The position numbers and the translations under genes are program-made. A DNA stretch of 62,076 bases from Acidimicrobiales bacterium (GTDB lineage: Bacteria > Actinomycetota > Acidimicrobiia > Acidimicrobiales > RAAP-2). The stretch lies in NCBI GenBank assembly GCA_025362585.1, contig JANYFR010000064.1, positions 1 through 62,076 on the forward strand. Direction: 5' to 3'. Within the stretch, counting starts at the first letter, position 1. Each line of letters starts with the position of its first letter. Below the pieces are notes generated by a model. It saw only the letters and a list, made by a program, of their open reading frames with translations. It was not told the origin of the DNA and did no database searches. Below, piece by piece: positions 1 through 8,184 of this stretch.

Positions 1-359
1 CTTCAGTGCTCGTTCCAAGCGGTATCCGAAGGTTCGACTCTCGAAGACTTGCGTCAGGGACGTGGGCGAGGCGTCGTAACACTCCCACGGACCACACCAG
101 AGTTCCCCGTGGTCGCGAACGGCCACTCCCATCACCTCACAGGCGTCGACCGTCGGACACATCTCATCCCAGCCGAAGTGGTCGGTCTCGGTAAGAGTGG
201 TTCGTTGCACCTTGCTACGGCCCCCCGATGTCGTGGTCCGACCAGCCACTCGCGCCTCGCCTGGCGATCGAGCACGCTCGCGACCCGCGCGCCGAGAGTG
301 GTGACGACCTGGACCTCGAGGTCGTCACTGTAAAGGAGGTGGCGTTCGCCGTCCATCAT
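1..359 (-). pseudogene. Mutarotase-like (aldose 1-epimerase family) gene, frameshifted and cut by the window edge
   Basis: This is the 5' part of a minus-strand gene that leaves the window at base 1. From the ATG at 359 (or 356) the first 40 or so residues resemble the opening strands of galactose-mutarotase-like proteins ('LEVQVVTTLGARVASVLD', 'REWLVG'). The reading then breaks near a run of six C (221-226 on the plus strand). One frame shift later the family-like motifs 'HFGWDEMCPTV' and 'RDHGELWCGPWE' appear, and that frame stays open to the edge. Such proteins bind or epimerise sugars. It starts 2 nt after the enolase-family gene, so it belongs to the same operon. The break is either a real inactivating indel or an error in a homopolymer. 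Confidence 0.6.
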
Positions 360-361
360 GA

Positions 362-1504
362 TCAGCTCGGCGATAACTGGTACGGCCAGAACTGCCCATC
401 ACGCTCAAACGACTCGCGGGCCGCCCCAAGAGCGTCCTCGTCGACGACAACGCCCAGACCCGGAGCGGTCGGTGCTCCCCAACGAGGTCCTACCGCGAGG
501 GGCAAGGTCCCTCGCAGAATATCGCCGGTCATGTGGGCCGAAGTCTGCTGGTGACCCTCGACCACTGAGGGCAACGTCAGCGTCACGTGGTGCGCCGCGG
601 TAGCCGCGATACCCAATTCACCGTGCGTGTGCTTGCAGACCCGACTTCCGTGCTCGTGGGCGAGGAATCCCAGCCGCTGAAATCCACGGAGCGATCCCAC
701 CCAGTAGGGACTGAAGCAGTACACGTCGGCCACTCGCGCCTCGATCCGCTCGCGCGCCTGCTCCTCGCTCCATAGTCCCTCGTTGGCCGCCAGCGGCACC
801 GAGATCACGTGACGCAGGTCCTTCATGAGATCACGCGGCACCTCCCGCACGGGCTGCTCGACGAAGTCAAGATGGACCGACTCGAGACGGCGCAGGGCCT
901 CGCGCGCCTCGCTCACCGACCACGCGGCGTTGGCGTCGACGCGAAGTCGCGCGTTGCCAATCGCGTCGCGCACTTTGAACACTCGGGCGAGGTCCACCTC
1001 CAAGTCGCGCCCCACCTTCAAGTAGTAGGTGTCGTAACCACGTGCGAGACCCACTCGCGCAGACTTGATCAGTTCGTCGTCGTTGTCACCACTGAGGTAC
1101 CAGAAGTAACTGAGCGACTCGTGCAACGCGCCACCGAGCAGGGCGTGCACCGGCACGCCCGCCGCCTGGGCGCAGATATCCGTCATGGCCATGTCGATGC
1201 CGGCCCAAGCAAAGTTGCCCGTTCCTTCGCGGAACTGCCACAGGCCGCGGTGCCACAGGTCGCGACGCATCGCCTCGCCGGTCCAGGGATCACCCCCAAT
1301 GACGAAGGGCATCATGGCGCGGACCGCGTCAATCACCGAGGCCAGGTCGGCCCCCGCGCACGTTTCGCCCCACCCGACCAGACCGTCGTCGGTCTCGAGG
1401 CGCAGCACACCCGCCGTAACCCCGTCGCGTTCCACCACGGCGGACGTCTCGCGGTGCTGATAGGCCACGTTCGCGCCGACGATCCGGTAGCGCGCGATCC
1501 TCAC
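362..1504 (-). CDS. Enolase-superfamily sugar-acid dehydratase or racemase
   Basis: A 380-residue mandelate racemase / muconate lactonizing enzyme-like protein with the usual capping domain and (beta/alpha)7 barrel. Likely catalytic features are Lys163 ('YYLKVG'), metal ligands Asp190 ('RVDAN'), Glu216 ('FVEQP') and Glu242 ('AANEG'), and a histidine motif 'KHTHGELG' at 291-298. Family members abstract a proton alpha to a carboxylate and then dehydrate or racemise a sugar acid. The histidine-bearing barrel end looks closest to glucarate-dehydratase-like branches, but the substrate cannot be read. The GTG start overlaps the SDR stop (GTGA), so the two are translationally coupled. Confidence 0.85.
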   Translation of the reverse strand: MRIARYRIVGANVAYQHRETSAVVERDGVTAGVLRLETDDGLVGWGETCAGADLASVIDAVRAMMPFVIGGDPWTGEAMRRDLWHRGLWQFREGTGNFAWAGIDMAMTDICAQAAGVPVHALLGGALHESLSYFWYLSGDNDDELIKSARVGLARGYDTYYLKVGRDLEVDLARVFKVRDAIGNARLRVDANAAWSVSEAREALRRLESVHLDFVEQPVREVPRDLMKDLRHVISVPLAANEGLWSEEQARERIEARVADVYCFSPYWVGSLRGFQRLGFLAHEHGSRVCKHTHGELGIAATAAHHVTLTLPSVVEGHQQTSAHMTGDILRGTLPLAVGPRWGAPTAPGLGVVVDEDALGAARESFERDGQFWPYQLSPS

Positions 1505-2316
1505 GTCAGCTCGTCGTTGTTGTACTTCAGAGGCGGCCCCGAGGGCAGCCCGGCCATGAGGCCACCGTCGACGGCGTAGAGCGCTCCGGTCACGAAACTC
1601 GCCAGTGGCGACGCCAGAAACAGCGCGACGTTCGCCACCTCTTCCGACTGACCGAGGCGGCCCAAGGGATGTGTCGCCGCCATGCGCTGCAACTGCAGCG
1701 CTGGATCCTTGGCCGCTTGAGCCTCGCGACGGACCATGGGCGTATCAATCGTGCCGGGCACAATGCCGTTGACGCGCACGTCGTAGGCCGCTCCCTCGAG
1801 GGCCATTGCGTGCACGAGGGCGTGGGCGGCGCCCTTGGACGCCGCGTAGGCGCCAGCGTCGGGAACGGTAGCCGTGGCGTGCGGCGACGAGGTGACCACG
1901 ATAGCTCCCGATCCGCGCTCACACATTCCCAAGAGGGCGCGACGTCCAAAAAGGAAGAGGCCGTCGAGATTGACGCTCAGCACCCGGTGCCATTCCTCAA
2001 AGGTTGTGTGTCGCACGTCCTTGACCCACTCGATAGCGGCGTTGGCGTGGACGACGTCGGGTACACCCGCGGTGGCGCTGATTTCGTCGAACACTGACTC
2101 GACCTCTCGCTCGGAACTCACGTCGCAGTGCCGGAAATGAACGCGCAGTCCCTCGCCACGAAGGCGATCCGCCAGTTCCTCGCCGACCGAGTCGGCGACG
2201 TCGGTGATGTACGTGATGGCCTCAGCGCGAGCGAACCCTTCGGAGGACGCGGCGCCGATGCCCATCGCTCCGCCGCCGATGACGACAACTTTGTCCCGAA
2301 AGTACTCATTCCACAT
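1501..2316 (-). CDS. SDR-family NAD(P)-dependent oxidoreductase
   Basis: A 271-residue classical short-chain dehydrogenase. It has a Rossmann motif 'GGGAMGIG' near residue 14, the 'ANAA' element in place of the usual NAG, a catalytic Ser ('VTSSP'), the 'YAASK' Tyr-Lys pair and the 'VNGIVPGTIDTPM' segment. It should oxidise or reduce a hydroxyl/keto group on the cluster's substrate. The ATG at 2316 is chosen because AAGGAG lies 5 nt upstream; a GTG at 2322 is too close to it. The gene follows the SelA-like gene directly and overlaps the enolase-family gene by 4 nt. Confidence 0.88.
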   Translation of the reverse strand: MWNEYFRDKVVVIGGGAMGIGAASSEGFARAEAITYITDVADSVGEELADRLRGEGLRVHFRHCDVSSEREVESVFDEISATAGVPDVVHANAAIEWVKDVRHTTFEEWHRVLSVNLDGLFLFGRRALLGMCERGSGAIVVTSSPHATATVPDAGAYAASKGAAHALVHAMALEGAAYDVRVNGIVPGTIDTPMVRREAQAAKDPALQLQRMAATHPLGRLGQSEEVANVALFLASPLASFVTGALYAVDGGLMAGLPSGPPLKYNNDELT

Positions 2317-2318
2317 GA

Positions 2319-3446
2319 TCACTCCTTGATTGCAGACGTGGCGAGGGCGCGACGCACCCTGACCGCGACGAGTTGCGCGTCGGCGTCGCTGGTGACACCG
2401 TCGGGCGACAGGTACATACGACGCTGGGCGTCAACGTACACGGCCACGCGAGGTGTGTCATTCCACAACGTGGCCACCACCGTGTCGACGCGGCGCGAAT
2501 CGAACGTGAGGCGCAGGCGCGGTACTGGTTGTCCCGCCTCATTGAAGGGGTCGCGCTCGGCGAGCACCCCATTGAGGCCACTCAACTGGTGCCGCCACTG
2601 TTCGACGCGCGCTTCCCACGATCCGTACAGAACGTCGTGGTCGAGTTCCACGTAGCGTTCGAGCGCCGCGACGAGGCCGGCGATCTCCTCTTTGCCGACC
2701 TTCAGAGCGCGTGCCAGGCGCTGGTGCGGCGACGCGTTGGCTCGTGCCGCGTCGAGAAAGTCGCGACGTCCAACGATCAGACCACTGGCCTGCGGGCCCT
2801 GCAGGGCCTTGCCCCCGCTGAACAGCGCGGCATCGACCCCGAGATCTCGGGTGAAGTGCCAGAGATTTGAGAGTGGGGGCAATTGGGCGGCGGCGTCCAC
2901 AATCACCGGAACCCCGTAGTCGTGGGCCCGGGAGACGGTGTGTTCGAGCGAGAGAGTGCTCGTGGGCAGGTGCGAACCCGCGATCCACACCACCGCGGCC
3001 GCGCCCTCGTCGAGCGCTGCATCCAGTTCCCATTCCAGGGTCTGGATGACGTTGCCGATCTGCACAATGCGTCCGCCGGCCAAATGAATGGCCCGTTCGT
3101 AGGGAATCCGGTGCGCGCAGTGGATCACCACACGACGTTCCAGCGTCGCGTCGGCGGGGAGGCGCGCGATCGTCTCGGGGCGACCCTTCGTGATCGACGC
3201 AAGCACGCACAGGACAATTGCCGCGGCACACCCCGACGTCACGTAGGCGTCCTCGTTACGCGTCAGGTGGGCCAGTCGACGACTGGCGGCGTCGTGCAGC
3301 TCGAACATGTCGACGCACGACGCACCGGCCGCGACTATCGCCTCAACGACCTCTTCGGGCAGCGTGGTACCTCCGAGAGCGGTCAGGGTCGTCGCCGCGT
3401 TGATAACCGGCGTCACACCAAGTTCGTCGTAGATGTCGCGCGTCAC
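2319..3446 (-). CDS. SelA-like PLP-dependent lyase or transferase
   Basis: A 375-residue fold-type I PLP protein of the L-seryl-tRNA(Sec) selenium transferase / D-glucosaminate-6-phosphate ammonia-lyase group. Visible landmarks are the opening 'YDELGVTPVINAATTLTALGG', here shortened to its core 'GVTPVINAATTLTALGG', the glycine/alanine phosphate-binding segment 'VTSGCAAAIVL', the Asp motif 'VIVDAAAQLPP' and the probable PLP lysine in 'SGGKALQGPQ'. There is no sign of selenocysteine biosynthesis nearby (no selB, selD or tRNA-Sec seen), so a catabolic ammonia-lyase or aldolase role on an amino-sugar acid is more likely. GTG start; GGAG lies about 10 nt upstream. Confidence 0.8.
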   Translation of the reverse strand: MTRDIYDELGVTPVINAATTLTALGGTTLPEEVVEAIVAAGASCVDMFELHDAASRRLAHLTRNEDAYVTSGCAAAIVLCVLASITKGRPETIARLPADATLERRVVIHCAHRIPYERAIHLAGGRIVQIGNVIQTLEWELDAALDEGAAAVVWIAGSHLPTSTLSLEHTVSRAHDYGVPVIVDAAAQLPPLSNLWHFTRDLGVDAALFSGGKALQGPQASGLIVGRRDFLDAARANASPHQRLARALKVGKEEIAGLVAALERYVELDHDVLYGSWEARVEQWRHQLSGLNGVLAERDPFNEAGQPVPRLRLTFDSRRVDTVVATLWNDTPRVAVYVDAQRRMYLSPDGVTSDADAQLVAVRVRRALATSAIKE

Positions 3447-3452
3447 CGTTGA

Positions 3453-3836
3453 CTACTCCACGATGGCGAGAACGGTGATCTCGATCTTCATGCCCGGAGC
3501 CGGCAGTTCGACGCCAAAGGTCGTGCGGGTGGGGTACGGAGGGTTGAAGATGGACGCGTACACCTCATTCATCTGCGCGAACTGCGCGACGTCCGCCAGG
3601 AACACGTCCACGCGAATGACGTCGTCCATCGTGGCGCCCACGGTCGCCAGACACGCCTCGATGTTCTTGAAGGTCTGCACACACTGCTCGACCACGCCGG
3701 GGCCGACCAGTTGACCGGTGGCGACGTCGAATCCGCCCTGACCCGCGACGGACACGGTGTTGCCAACGCGCACGGCCTGGGAGTAGGCACCGACGGGGAC
3801 GGGAGCCGCACTAGTGGTACCGGATTGACGAGTCAT
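3453..3836 (-). CDS. ridA: RidA-family reactive-intermediate deaminase
   Basis: A 127-residue RidA (YjgF/YER057c/UK114) protein: 'APVPVGAYSQAVRVGNTVSVAGQ' reduced to its hallmark 'VGAYSQAVRVG', 'GVVEQCVQTFKNIEACLA' and the C-terminal 'PYPTRTTFGVELPAPGMKIEI', seen as 'YPTRTTFGVELP'. RidA hydrolyses enamine/imine products released by PLP-dependent lyases. That fits its place beside the SelA-like PLP enzyme in the same operon. The ATG at 3836 is preceded by GGAGAA. Family length and order of motifs are normal. Confidence 0.93.
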   Translation of the reverse strand: MTRQSGTTSAAPVPVGAYSQAVRVGNTVSVAGQGGFDVATGQLVGPGVVEQCVQTFKNIEACLATVGATMDDVIRVDVFLADVAQFAQMNEVYASIFNPPYPTRTTFGVELPAPGMKIEITVLAIVE

Positions 3837-3866
3837 GACTTCTCCTTGGCTGGTGGTGGTACGGCA

Positions 3867-4685
3867 CTACTTCCCGATACCGGCGGTCAATCCACGCACG
3901 AAGAACCTCTGGCCGAAGACGTAGAGCACGCCGAGGGGCAGGATCGAGAGGAAGGCCGCCGACATCAGCAACGGCTCGTTCGTGATGTAGCGCCCCTGGT
4001 AGAGGGCGAGGCCCGCCATGAGGGTACGACTGCCATTGGCTTGGAGAAAGACCAGGGCGATGAGCAGTTCGTTCCACACGAAGATCGCATTGACAATCAC
4101 GAGGGTCACCGTGGAGGCGCCCGACAGGGGAATGATGACGCTGCGCAGAATCCGGCGCTGGGGGGCCCCGTCGACGTGGGCGGCCTCGACGAGCTCGAGG
4201 GGGATTTCGCGGAAGAAGTTGACGAAGAAGAAGATCGAAAAGGGAATCAACAGTCCGGTGTAGACGAAGATCACGGAGGGCAACTGATTGATGAGCTTGA
4301 CCTGAACCATCAATATGTACATCGGCACCAGCAGGGCCACTGGCGGGATCGCCATGAGCGCGATGTTGGTGCGAAACAGCCCTTCACGGCCGTGGGCCGA
4401 GGAGAAGACGATGGCGAAGGCCGCCATCATCGAGATGACCGTGGAGACCACCACCGACACGCCCGTCGCAACCAGCGAGTTCAGCATCCAGTGGGCGATC
4501 GGCCATTGGTGCATCACCGCGAAGAAGTTGTTCAGGTTGGGGTGCGCGGGCAGCGCCGTGGCGTGAAGTGCGTACTCGCTGGGTGACTTCAGGGCCGTGA
4601 TCAACATGAACCACACGGGATAGAGCGAGATAATGGCCAGCGCCACCAGCAGCGTGTGACGTCCTATGACCCGTAGGTGGGACAT
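3867..4685 (-). CDS. Carbohydrate ABC transporter permease (MalG/UgpE type)
   Basis: A 272-residue inner-membrane permease with about six hydrophobic helices. The first begins near residue 11 and the last ends shortly before 'RFFVRGLTAGIGK'. The cytoplasmic EAA loop that contacts the ATPase is 'EAAHVDGAPQRRILRSVIIP'. The C-terminal 'GLTAGIGK' is typical of the second carbohydrate permease. Its ATG overlaps the stop of the partner permease by one base (TGATG). Together with the binding protein and the ATPase at 9.7 kb it forms an importer. Confidence 0.93.
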   Translation of the reverse strand: MSHLRVIGRHTLLVALAIISLYPVWFMLITALKSPSEYALHATALPAHPNLNNFFAVMHQWPIAHWMLNSLVATGVSVVVSTVISMMAAFAIVFSSAHGREGLFRTNIALMAIPPVALLVPMYILMVQVKLINQLPSVIFVYTGLLIPFSIFFFVNFFREIPLELVEAAHVDGAPQRRILRSVIIPLSGASTVTLVIVNAIFVWNELLIALVFLQANGSRTLMAGLALYQGRYITNEPLLMSAAFLSILPLGVLYVFGQRFFVRGLTAGIGK

Positions 4686-5614
4686 CAGCTCACCTTCGTA
4701 ATCTTAGAAGAACGCGTGCGGTTCCAGATGTAGAGAGCGATGAACATGCTCGCGATGCCTAAGAGGACCACAGCGCCCGCCGAGGCGATGCCGATCGATC
4801 CGTTCGCAAATCCGTTTTGGTAGATGTAGAACTCCATGACGCTGGACGAATAGGCGGGGCCGCCCCCGGTCAACACGTAGACGTACGTAAAGACAGAACT
4901 CAGCACGATGATCGCCTGGAGGATCACGAAGAACTCGATGATGCGGCGAATCTGAGGAATGAGGATGCGCCGCTGCACGACCCACCACGATGCTCCGTCG
5001 ATGCGCGCGGCCTCGACGGTCTCCTGGGGAACAGCCAGCAAGGCGGCGGAGAAGACGACAACGCCGAAGCCAAACTGCTGCCAAACAATGACGCCGCCGA
5101 TTGAGAACATCACCCAACTCGGTGAACCCAGCCAATCGTGGATGAGGAAAGAGAGGTGCAGATGCGTCAGCAGCGAGTCGAGGACGCCGTTGCCCTGCAG
5201 GAGGTACGAGAAGGAGAGGCCCATGGCCGTCGCAGGCAGGATGTAGGGCAGGAAGATGATCGCGCGATAGACCCGCAATCCGCGAAACGTGGTGTTAATC
5301 ATCAACGCGGCCGACAGTGACAGGGTCGTGACGATGGGCACGGTCAACAGCAACTTGAAGTTGTTGAACATCGAATGGATGAACTGCGGGTCGTGGAACA
5401 GTTCCTTGTAGTTCGCCCAGCCCACCCACACCAACTGGCCGACGCTCCCCGCATAGAACGAGTAGTGCGCCACCTGGTAGAAGGAGTAGCCGAAGGTGAC
5501 ACCAAGGACCATCAGCACGGGGGCCATGTAGCCGTAGGGCCAGTAGGCCCGACGGCGCCGCACACGCGAGGTGCGCGGCGCCGTTGGTGCCGACGTCGTC
5601 GTCAAGGTGGTCAC
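4685..5614 (-). CDS. Carbohydrate ABC transporter permease (MalF/UgpA type)
   Basis: A 309-residue permease with an arginine-rich cytoplasmic N-terminus ('RTSRVRRRRAYWPYGYMAP') and about six membrane helices. The EAA motif is 'EAARIDGASWWVVQRRILIP', and 'LTGGGPAYSS' is the usual loop before the last helices of MalF-type permeases. It pairs with the downstream MalG-type subunit in a heterodimer. GTG start at 5614; only a distant AAAGG is seen upstream, so a few codons of uncertainty remain. Confidence 0.92.
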   Translation of the reverse strand: MTTLTTTSAPTAPRTSRVRRRRAYWPYGYMAPVLMVLGVTFGYSFYQVAHYSFYAGSVGQLVWVGWANYKELFHDPQFIHSMFNNFKLLLTVPIVTTLSLSAALMINTTFRGLRVYRAIIFLPYILPATAMGLSFSYLLQGNGVLDSLLTHLHLSFLIHDWLGSPSWVMFSIGGVIVWQQFGFGVVVFSAALLAVPQETVEAARIDGASWWVVQRRILIPQIRRIIEFFVILQAIIVLSSVFTYVYVLTGGGPAYSSSVMEFYIYQNGFANGSIGIASAGAVVLLGIASMFIALYIWNRTRSSKITKVS

Positions 5615-5649
5615 GGGAGAGTCAGACGACCTTTCCTAGTGGTGACGAC

Positions 5650-7026
5650 TCACGAGGCCGAGGCCAGCTTCTTGAACAACTGGAATTGCACCGGCTGCTG
5701 GAGTTGCCACTTCTCGATCTGCTGCATCCACAACTGCGCCGCCTGAGCGGGCGTGCCCGATCCCGAGGTGATCAACTGACCGGCCGGCAGGTCGGCGTTG
5801 GTGTCGATCTGGGGCGGAATGTAGTTCTCCAACCACACCGACTTACCTGACGTGTCGAGCCCGTCGAGCAGTTTGGGTAGGGTACCCGTGACGCGCGACA
5901 ACGGGAAGCGGTCGTCGGCGGGGAACGCCCCGGTTTCGGCGTAGAGCGCCATCATGTTCGCGGGCGTGTGCAAGAAAGCGAGGAACTTCGCCGTGGCGGC
6001 CTTGTTGGTCGACCACGACGTGATGAACTCGTCCGAAGACTGGGTCGCGTCATACGTGCTCGCCAACTTGCCCGTACCCCAGATTGGCGGCCGCCCGACG
6101 CCGACGTTCTGCGCACCCAGGGTCTTCGCCCAGGCGAGCACATTGCCGTCCGTCGTGAACGACATCGCGGCCTTCTTCTGAGGGAAGAGCTGCCAGCCTT
6201 GATTGAGCGAGAGCGACTCCACGTTCGAGTTGACGTAGCCGGCCTTGATCAGTCCCTGGAACATCGTGTACATTGCGGTCAGCGATTTCAACAACGCGGT
6301 GCGCTTCGCACCAGTGGTGGCCACTCCTTGAGACAACTGGGAAATTGTGTTCAGCTGCTGCTTTTCGTAGATGGCGAACATCCACGCGCCGAAGTAGCCA
6401 TCTTGGTTGCCCATGCCGAAGGGGGTAATGCCGTGGGCCTTGAGGGCCTTGCAGTCCGCGAGGAATGCCGTCCACGTGGTGGGCGCCTTGTTGGGGTCGA
6501 GACCGGCCTTCTTGAAGAGTTGCTTGTTCCACACGAGGGGCACGCCCAGGAGGTAGAGCGGCATCGCGTAGATCTGTCCCTTGTAACTGTTCTCATTGAC
6601 GTTGAGCCAGTGCTTGGTCTCGCTGGCCGGCACGTAGTTAGAGATCGGCGTCACCGAACCCTGCAGCGCGGGCTGCAGGGTGGGAAGTGTCGCCCACTGA
6701 GTGTCCATGTCCGGACCGGTCTTGCCCTGAGCGGCCAAGGAGAAACTCGTAATAATCGTCGAGTTGGACTGGGGCACGACGGCGACCTTGACGTTCGGGT
6801 TGGCCTTCTCGTAGAGTGCCACCCGCTGGTTCAGCCACGTGGTGATGCCGGGGATGTCACTCTCGCCCCAGAACCAGAATGTCAGTTTGGTCTGTGAGGA
6901 GGCACCGGCGGATCCCGACAGCGGGACGGCAGCGATGCCCAGGGCCATTGAAGCGACCGTCAAACTCGCGATGAGCTTGTTCCGAAAATGTGGTGCCCGA
7001 GATCGAGCTGACCAATCCTTACTCAT
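5650..7026 (-). CDS. Extracellular sugar-type solute-binding protein
   Basis: A 458-residue family 1 solute-binding protein. A signal peptide runs from 'FRNKLIASLTVASMALGI' to about 'GSAGA', followed by the mature start 'KLTFWFWGESD', typical of sugar-binding proteins. No cysteine follows the hydrophobic stretch, so it lacks a lipobox. Other family segments are 'GPDMDTQWATLPTLQ', 'PLYLLGVPLVWNKQLFKKAG' and 'FPQKKAAMSFTTDGN'. The ATG at 7026 is chosen because GGGGAGA lies just upstream and the signal peptide then starts close to the N-terminus; an ATG at 7110 would add 28 unlikely residues. First gene of the minus-strand arm. Confidence 0.92.
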   Translation of the reverse strand: MSKDWSARSRAPHFRNKLIASLTVASMALGIAAVPLSGSAGASSQTKLTFWFWGESDIPGITTWLNQRVALYEKANPNVKVAVVPQSNSTIITSFSLAAQGKTGPDMDTQWATLPTLQPALQGSVTPISNYVPASETKHWLNVNENSYKGQIYAMPLYLLGVPLVWNKQLFKKAGLDPNKAPTTWTAFLADCKALKAHGITPFGMGNQDGYFGAWMFAIYEKQQLNTISQLSQGVATTGAKRTALLKSLTAMYTMFQGLIKAGYVNSNVESLSLNQGWQLFPQKKAAMSFTTDGNVLAWAKTLGAQNVGVGRPPIWGTGKLASTYDATQSSDEFITSWSTNKAATAKFLAFLHTPANMMALYAETGAFPADDRFPLSRVTGTLPKLLDGLDTSGKSVWLENYIPPQIDTNADLPAGQLITSGSGTPAQAAQLWMQQIEKWQLQQPVQFQLFKKLASAS

Positions 7027-7058
7027 GTTTTCTCCCCTTAACCGTGATGATTTCTCAC

Positions 7059-7084
7059 AAACTAGCCCACTGCTAAAACTAGCC
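7059..7084. promoter_or_regulatory. Repeated AAACTAGCC element in the divergent control region
   Basis: Two exact copies of AAACTAGCC begin at 7059 and 7076, 17 bp apart. The second is part of the palindrome GCTA-AAAC-TAGC (7072-7083). They lie 33-58 bp upstream of the binding-protein start, between the two divergent arms of the island. This is a plausible operator for an unlinked regulator; no regulator gene is seen within the island. Confidence 0.4.
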
Positions 7085-7248
7085 ACGTTGCGCACGGATA
7101 GATAGTCCAATACCTACTGCGTGTCCCCCAATTTTCTGAAGAATCGAAAAAGTTCTGCCCAGCGCAACGGTGGCGGGAGTTTCGAGATGGTGGCGTCGCG
7201 GCCCGGGCCCCTCGCAGCGTTCGTACACTCGACGATGGAGGAGAGTTC

Positions 7249-8184
7249 ATGAGAGCACTGGTTTTTGTCGAATTGAATACCGTGGAAGTCCGCGACGAGC
7301 GAGAGGTCGTCGCCGGCGAGAGTGAAGTGATCGTTCACGTCGCTCGCACCGGCATTTGTGGCAGCGAACTCCACGGAATCTCCCAGCCCGGCCTTCGCAC
7401 GCCTCCACTGATCATGGGCCACGAGTTCGTCGGAACGACGGACGATGGTCGCCGAGTGGTGGTCAATCCCTTAGTGACCTGCGCCGAGTGCGACAGCTGT
7501 CGGCGAGGAGAGACGAATCTGTGTCGTCGCCGGGAGTTCCTCGGCATACATCGACCGGGCGGCCACGCCGAGCGCGTCGTCGTTCCGCATCACCTCATCC
7601 ACGACCTTCCCGTCGAGTTGAGCTGGGACCGTGCAGCCCTGGTGGAACCAATCGCCAACGCGGTCCACGCGTGGAATGTGGCCGGACGTCCCGTCGGAGG
7701 GCGGGTCGGTGTCATTGGCTGCGGGCCCATTGGGCTGGCGTGCATCGAGGTGGCGCGCCACTTCGGAGCGAGTGGGGTCGACGCCTGCGACCTCTCCGAA
7801 GAGCGTCGGGGGTTCGCCAGCACGCTCGGCGCCGATACCGTCGACGTTGCTCTCGGAGGGGAATACGACGTGGTCTTTGAGGCCGTCGGCGTCGACGTCA
7901 CCCGTCGATCCTCCATTGAGTGCATTCGCCCGGGAGGTATCGCGGTATGGCTCGGTCTCACCGCGACCGACGCGAACATCGATGCCGCACACCTCGTGCG
8001 TTTCGAGAAGCGCGTGAGGGGAGCCTTCGCCTACACCGATGAGGAGTTTCGCCTCGCACTCGACATCGCTCCCTCATTGCAACTGAACTGGTCGACGACA
8101 TTCGACTTCGCTGACGGTGCCGCGGTTTTCACGTCCCTCATGAACGGTGCCGATAAACCCATTAAGGCGTTGCTGAAGCCATGA
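7249..8184 (+). CDS. Zinc-dependent medium-chain dehydrogenase
   Basis: A 311-residue alcohol/sorbitol dehydrogenase-like protein, slightly shorter than usual. Catalytic zinc ligands are Cys37 ('GICGSELHG'), His58 and Glu59 ('MGHEFVG'). The structural zinc cysteines are Cys78, 81, 84 and 92 ('CAECDSCRRGETNLC'). The NAD-binding turn is 'VIGCGPIGLA'. It should oxidise a secondary alcohol of a polyol or sugar acid. GGAGGAGAG precedes the ATG. The next gene overlaps it by 4 nt (ATGA). It heads the plus-strand arm, divergent from the importer operon. Confidence 0.9.
   Translation: MRALVFVELNTVEVRDEREVVAGESEVIVHVARTGICGSELHGISQPGLRTPPLIMGHEFVGTTDDGRRVVVNPLVTCAECDSCRRGETNLCRRREFLGIHRPGGHAERVVVPHHLIHDLPVELSWDRAALVEPIANAVHAWNVAGRPVGGRVGVIGCGPIGLACIEVARHFGASGVDACDLSEERRGFASTLGADTVDVALGGEYDVVFEAVGVDVTRRSSIECIRPGGIAVWLGLTATDANIDAAHLVRFEKRVRGAFAYTDEEFRLALDIAPSLQLNWSTTFDFADGAAVFTSLMNGADKPIKALLKP

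Noticed and set aside
2319-3446. True SelA (selenocysteine synthase)
   Set aside because: No selB, selD, tRNA-Sec or selenoprotein context is seen, and the gene sits inside a catabolic operon with RidA.
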